A stretch of DNA of 64,000 nucleotides, from positions 4,459,741 to 4,523,740 of the forward strand of contig NZ_KI911557.1 in assembly GCF_000515215.1 (NCBI RefSeq), read 5' to 3'. Positions 62,430 through 64,000 of the stretch are shown one piece after another. The stretch comes from Methylomonas sp. 11b. GTDB taxonomy: Bacteria; Pseudomonadota; Gammaproteobacteria; Methylococcales; Methylomonadaceae. The notes under the pieces were generated by a model that saw only the letters and a program-made list of their open reading frames with translations, was not told where the DNA came from and searched no databases. Numbering within the stretch: the stretch's first letter is position 1; each line of letters opens with the position of its first letter. A program made the translations under genes and the position numbers.

Positions 62430-64000
62430 ATGAATCCGTATATCGCAATGACGAAAAAGAAACCTTTGATTGTCGCCCTGGAAATCATTTTGGGCCTAAG
62501 CTGCGCGACGCTCCAGGCTGCACCCGGCACAGAGCAGCCGGAACAACAGGCGCAGTCCGAAGCTACCGATACTGCCGACAAACCGGCTAAAGCCAAGGTG
62601 AAGGCCAAAGCCGATAACACGGAAGAGCTGGGCGCGGTGGAAGTGGAAGAAGACGGCCGCGGCAAGAATTTGATCGGTATTGCACCGTCGGCCTCGCAAG
62701 GCGAAGTCAGCCAGAAGCAATTCGAATACCGGCCGTTCTCGCGTAACGGCGAATTGGTCGAAGTGGTACCCGGTGCCGTCGCCACCCAGCATAGTGGCTC
62801 CGGCAAGGCCAACCAATACTTCCTGCGCGGCTTTAACCTGGACCACGGTACCGATTTTACGACTTACGTCGACGGTATTCCGATGAACATGACTACCCAC
62901 GCCCACGGTCAAGGTTATATGGACATCAACAGCATCATTCCGGAGCTGGTGAAAAAAGTCGAATACGGCAAGGGCCCGTATTACGCGGAAGTGGGGGACT
63001 TCTCGGCGGCCGGTTACGCCAAAATGTTCAGTATGGACAGGCTGGATAAAGGTATCGCCAAATTTACTGCCGGGTCGTTTGATTACTACCGAACGCTGGT
63101 GGCCAATTCCCATAAAATCGGCGACGGCGATTTGCTCTATGCCGGCGAATTCAATCTGTACGACGGTGTTTGGGAAGTGCCGGAAGATTCGAAGAAATTT
63201 AACGGCCAATTGCGCTACACGCTGGATCGCGGCGATTGGGGCATGGCAATCAACGGCAAAGCCTATACCAACAGCTGGACTGCCACCAACCAGATCCCGC
63301 AAGCCGCGATTGATAGCGGCGCCATCGGCCTGTACGGCAGCATGGACCCGACCGACGGCGGCGAGACCAACCGCTATAGCGCCTCGGCCAGCTTTTGGAA
63401 CCAGGGCGGCAACTGGAAAAACGACGCGAATATCTACGCGGTCTATACCGATTTGAATTTATTCTCCAATTTCAGCGGCTTTACCCGCGGTGACGGCGGC
63501 GACCAGATTTTGCAAACCGAGCGCCGAGTACAAACCGGCGGTCATTTCGAGCATACCCGCTACAACAAGCTGTTCGGTTTTGAAATGGACAACAGCATCG
63601 GCCTGCAATTTCGTAACGACCAGATCATGGACTTAGGTCTATACGAAACCACAGCCCGGCAGATCGTCAATACCGTCAGCAAAAGCAATGTCGGTGTGAC
63701 CACGGTGGGCACCTATTTCAAAAACACCACCCACTGGCACGATAAAGTCCGCACCATCGCCGGTTTGCGTGGCGATTTCATCAATAATGAGGTTGAGGTT
63801 TTGGCCAGCGGCAGCGGCACGGCCGAGACCAATGCGGCTAACTCCGGCAGCCGTGGCAAAGCCATGATCAGTCCGAAACTGAGTTTGGTGGTCGGCCCCT
63901 GGTACAACACCGAATACTTCGCGAATATCGGTTACGGCTATCACTCCAACGATGCACGCGGCACTACGCTGCAAGTACATCCAGTGACCGGCACCGATTT
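62430..64000 (+). CDS. TonB-dependent outer-membrane receptor, 3' truncated by window
   Basis: 523 codons are visible and the frame is still open at the window end. AAAGGAG precedes the ATG at 62430; an internal Met at codon 7 is an alternative. A signal peptide (KKPLIVALEIILGLSCATLQA) is followed by a charged linker with KAKVKAKAD, a plug domain (about 85-215, FRPF-like VEVVPGAVATQHSGSGKANQYFLRG and VDGIPMNM) and the first strands of the barrel. The His-containing MTTHAHGQGYMD segment in the plug is notable. It should import a metal complex or other scarce ligand, and adjacency to a HupE/UreJ-like permease favours a metal. Confidence 0.9.
   Translation, partial: MNPYIAMTKKKPLIVALEIILGLSCATLQAAPGTEQPEQQAQSEATDTADKPAKAKVKAKADNTEELGAVEVEEDGRGKNLIGIAPSASQGEVSQKQFEYRPFSRNGELVEVVPGAVATQHSGSGKANQYFLRGFNLDHGTDFTTYVDGIPMNMTTHAHGQGYMDINSIIPELVKKVEYGKGPYYAEVGDFSAAGYAKMFSMDRLDKGIAKFTAGSFDYYRTLVANSHKIGDGDLLYAGEFNLYDGVWEVPEDSKKFNGQLRYTLDRGDWGMAINGKAYTNSWTATNQIPQAAIDSGAIGLYGSMDPTDGGETNRYSASASFWNQGGNWKNDANIYAVYTDLNLFSNFSGFTRGDGGDQILQTERRVQTGGHFEHTRYNKLFGFEMDNSIGLQFRNDQIMDLGLYETTARQIVNTVSKSNVGVTTVGTYFKNTTHWHDKVRTIAGLRGDFINNEVEVLASGSGTAETNAANSGSRGKAMISPKLSLVVGPWYNTEYFANIGYGYHSNDARGTTLQVHPVTGTD

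Noticed and set aside
1..64000. CRISPR arrays, complete insertion sequences, rRNA genes
   Set aside because: No regularly spaced direct repeats, no transposase frame and no rRNA sequence was seen.

Overview
The window looks like a chromosomal segment of a gammaproteobacterium, most likely a type I methanotroph close to Methylomonas or Methylobacter. This is inferred from the gene set: an Rnf complex next to bacterioferritin, a ba3-type oxidase with c4-like cytochromes, a PEP-CTERM protein, a Cpx-like envelope-stress system, and the gammaproteobacterial order carA-carB-greA-yhbY-rlmE-ftsH-glmM-tpiA-secG-tRNA-Leu(GAG). No methane oxidation gene is present, so the taxonomic guess rests on context only.

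Layout. 1-4293: the end of an rnf operon (rnfC, D, G, E, H), split between rnfG and rnfE by a hairpin-rich dispersed-repeat-like element, then bfd-bfr. 4787-7032: a PAS/sigma-54 activator and an HDOD protein. 7101-10930 (minus): a compact operon for a ba3-type cytochrome oxidase with two accessory haem-c proteins. 11375-16194: a small membrane protein, a large secreted PKD metalloprotease with a structured leader, an NlpE-like secreted protein and an unrecognised membrane-anchored protein. 16664-20592: a PAS protein and a CheB-CheR-PAS fusion. 20614-27552: mobA, two lipoproteins, an integral membrane protein, an LTA-synthase-like sulfatase, an AlkB-like oxygenase, an AspT/YidE-type transporter and a cytochrome c4. 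27682-30450: an autotransporter. 30473-34185: a CpxRA-like two-component operon divergent from a Spy/CpxP-like gene, with a perfect CpxR box between them. 34430-45055: core genes from carA to tRNA-Leu.

Just after the tRNA-Leu terminator, where many gammaproteobacteria have the nuo operon, lies an accessory block (45476-52756). It encodes a SEFIR-domain protein, a MoxR-type AAA+ ATPase, a vWA-like protein with a C-terminal FGE/C-lectin-fold domain, and an unusual protein that joins a sigma-54-type AAA+ domain to a second copy of that FGE domain. I read it as a ternary biological-conflict (defence or self-recognition) system. The last parts of both FGE domains differ in the pattern seen in variable regions of diversity-generating retroelement targets, but no reverse transcriptase or template repeat is in the window. 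Downstream are a small secreted protein, a 72-residue double-glycine-leader peptide and a PEP-CTERM protein.

55134-60723: a di-haem peroxidase/MauG-like gene translationally coupled to a DAHL-domain sensor kinase and its NtrC-type regulator, then a class II fructose-bisphosphate aldolase. 60930-64000: a HupE/UreJ-like membrane protein with an anomalous C-terminal tail and a TonB-dependent receptor cut by the window end, probably a metal-uptake pair.
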